Assembly: GCA_029204225.1 (NCBI GenBank)
Contig: CM055100.1
Location: 28,102,649 to 28,166,648 of the forward strand
Reading direction: 5' to 3'
Length of the DNA stretch: 64,000 nt
From: Diphasiastrum complanatum
Lineage: Eukaryota > Streptophyta > Lycopodiopsida > Lycopodiales > Lycopodiaceae
Of the stretch, positions 62,602 through 64,000 are shown piece by piece. How positions within the stretch are numbered: position 1 is the stretch's first letter; each line of letters begins with the position of its first letter. The position numbers and the translations under genes are program-made. The notes below the pieces were generated by a model. That model ran no database searches. It saw only the letters and a program-made list of their open reading frames with translations, and was not told the origin of the DNA.

Positions 62602-63339
62602 GATATGATCACTACTAGCTATCCCACTCTCTTTGGGACCTGAGATGAATCACTCTCTGATTTCTCAACAAGATCTAAGGTGATCTTGAGCTTGATCTAT
62701 CTTCTAGATCCAAACTAGATCCAGATTTATTATAGATTTGATCAAAACTTGTCTCCTCCTTGATCTCGACTTCACAAGAAGGGTGAATCCACCTATACTG
62801 AACCAAAAGCACTTTATAACACACAAATGTGTTACAAATAAAGCCTCTTAAATTCAGGTTGAATCACATTGACCTATTCAATCACAAACCTATCCAAAAT
62901 CGAGTAGAATAGAAACACAATTTTCACTAGTTTTGCATTTCTAGATGAAAAAATCATCAAAACACTTGATCTGAACCTAAAAGGTGTATTTTAGGACCTT
63001 AAGAATCCTAATAACGACCTATTTAAGCTCTCAAATGACTGATCCAAACTTCTATAGAGTGGTGGCATTCAAATCCTTATGAAAATCTCTACTAGGAGAC
63101 ATGTACTCCAAGATTCAACTCATAAGAACTTTCTAATTTAGTTTGGTTGAATGGAAATGGGTCAACCTCGGTTCCTGCAGCTATAACTCATCAAAACAAG
63201 TTCCTTTTGATCCATTATCACTCAAATGAAACCAAATTTGAAGGTACAATCACTAGATTAGCAACTAGTAGCAAGAGCAAAGCCAATACTACTAGGATCT
63301 AAGCTTGAGAAGATCAAATCTAAAGCTCACTTTTGATTA
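62602..63339. other. Copia-F leader, no gene
   Basis: Non-coding leader between primer site and gag on the minus strand. Confidence 0.7.
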
Positions 63340-63352
63340 GGCTCTGATACCA
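63340..63352 (-). other. Copia-F primer-binding site
   Basis: The minus strand reads TGGTATCAGAGCC, flush with the 5' LTR. Confidence 0.9.
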
Positions 63353-64000
63353 TGACAAAATTTTACAGCAAAATGAATCCCAATAAATCCTAAAAGTGAT
63401 GGAGGATGCACAAATAAAGATCTAGATCCAAACTATGAGCTGGAATCAAGACTAGTTACCAAAACTAGCAAATTTGGCATTTAACTCCACATTAGGCACA
63501 TAGATTTGATCAAATGAACCAAAGTAAAGTATAAAAAGCTTCTCAGACCTTTAAATAGGTTCAATACCTTCCAAACCAAGTAATTAATGCATAAGAATAC
63601 TCACATTCAATAGCTAGAACTCGCCAACAAAAGACAATGATGATAGAAGCGGAAAAACTTGATTTTTCTTGATATTTGGATGGAAATCCCATCATACATT
63701 TATACTTTTCAAGCTCGGATCTGAGCATATTAGGGCACTTTTGAACCTATCATACCCTAACCCTAATATCTACCCTAATAGGTCATTGGATCCACCCTAA
63801 CTTGGGGTCAAGATCTCGAGATCCCAAAAACATGTAAAACATGCTATTTTTAGATCCTAGAATTTCTCTAGCCTATCCAAACACATTTTTGCCTCATTTC
63901 AAATATGCTATCACAGTGTAATATGAGGAATGAACTTATTGGAAAGCATCCTATGTGATTTGGCACGTGTGGCATCTATTTACATGGCCATCTTGCCAAT
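63353..64000 (-). mobile_element. Copia-F 5' LTR, cut by window end
   Basis: 648 of about 693 bp are present, ending on the minus strand in TTTTGTCA. Few differences from 60647-61339 are visible, for example TGGCACGTGTGGC against TGGCAAGTGTGGC. Confidence 0.9.

Overview
The window is nuclear DNA of a land plant. The evidence is one intron-containing squalene epoxidase gene with plant-type domain order, many Ty1/copia elements with the tRNA-Met primer site TGGTATCAGAGCC, a Ty3/gypsy element, and CACTA (En/Spm) transposase fragments, all in AT-rich DNA with long GA/CT microsatellites. I cannot fix the lineage from sequence alone. The heavily nested retroelements suggest a large-genome plant.

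Layout. 1-9000 is mostly non-coding. It holds a GC-rich hairpin, a CACTA-like terminus with a perfect 32-bp palindrome, a decayed coding region I do not recognise (5781-7846, minus), and a duplicated 270-bp repeat flanking a copia scrap. 9000-17775 holds minus-strand LTR elements: Copia-E (11839-17181, TSD AGTAC) sits inside the LTR of an older relative. 19280-20445 is the catalytic region of a broken CACTA transposase. It is cut by Copia-B, which starts at its primer site without a 5' LTR. Copia-B is cut in gag by Copia-A (20667-27486, TSD AAAGG) and again by a solo LTR (28134-28815, TSD GCAAG). Copia-A itself carries another solo LTR in its integrase (23874-24682, TSD TCTCT).

From 30584 an unclassified unit (X) interrupts Copia-B's reverse transcriptase. 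Its 33204-36526 part carries two long decayed reading frames with no recognised domain: a first with a Ser/Pro/Gln-rich middle and a coiled-coil end, and a second that starts at an ATGA overlap. 37510-39516 is a 5'-truncated copia (Copia-C) with a 3' LTR. 41511-49440 is a minus-strand Ty3/gypsy element (gag, zinc knuckles, protease, RT) split by Copia-D (43188-47366). Copia-D lacks integrase and most of RT and carries a 376-bp inverted-repeat insert in gag. 50366-51104 is a CACTA DUF4216-type fragment, possibly the far end of the element cut at 20445. A second, almost identical 682-bp solo LTR lies at 51403-52084.

The only apparently functional host gene is squalene epoxidase (54285-59039, minus; seven exons resolved, last exon uncertain), the FAD enzyme that makes 2,3-oxidosqualene for sterols. 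Its third intron carries complementary CT and GA microsatellites. The window ends in Copia-F (60647 to beyond 64000, minus). Its single intact ORF joins Gag and protease directly to the RNase H tail, so it is a non-autonomous derivative.
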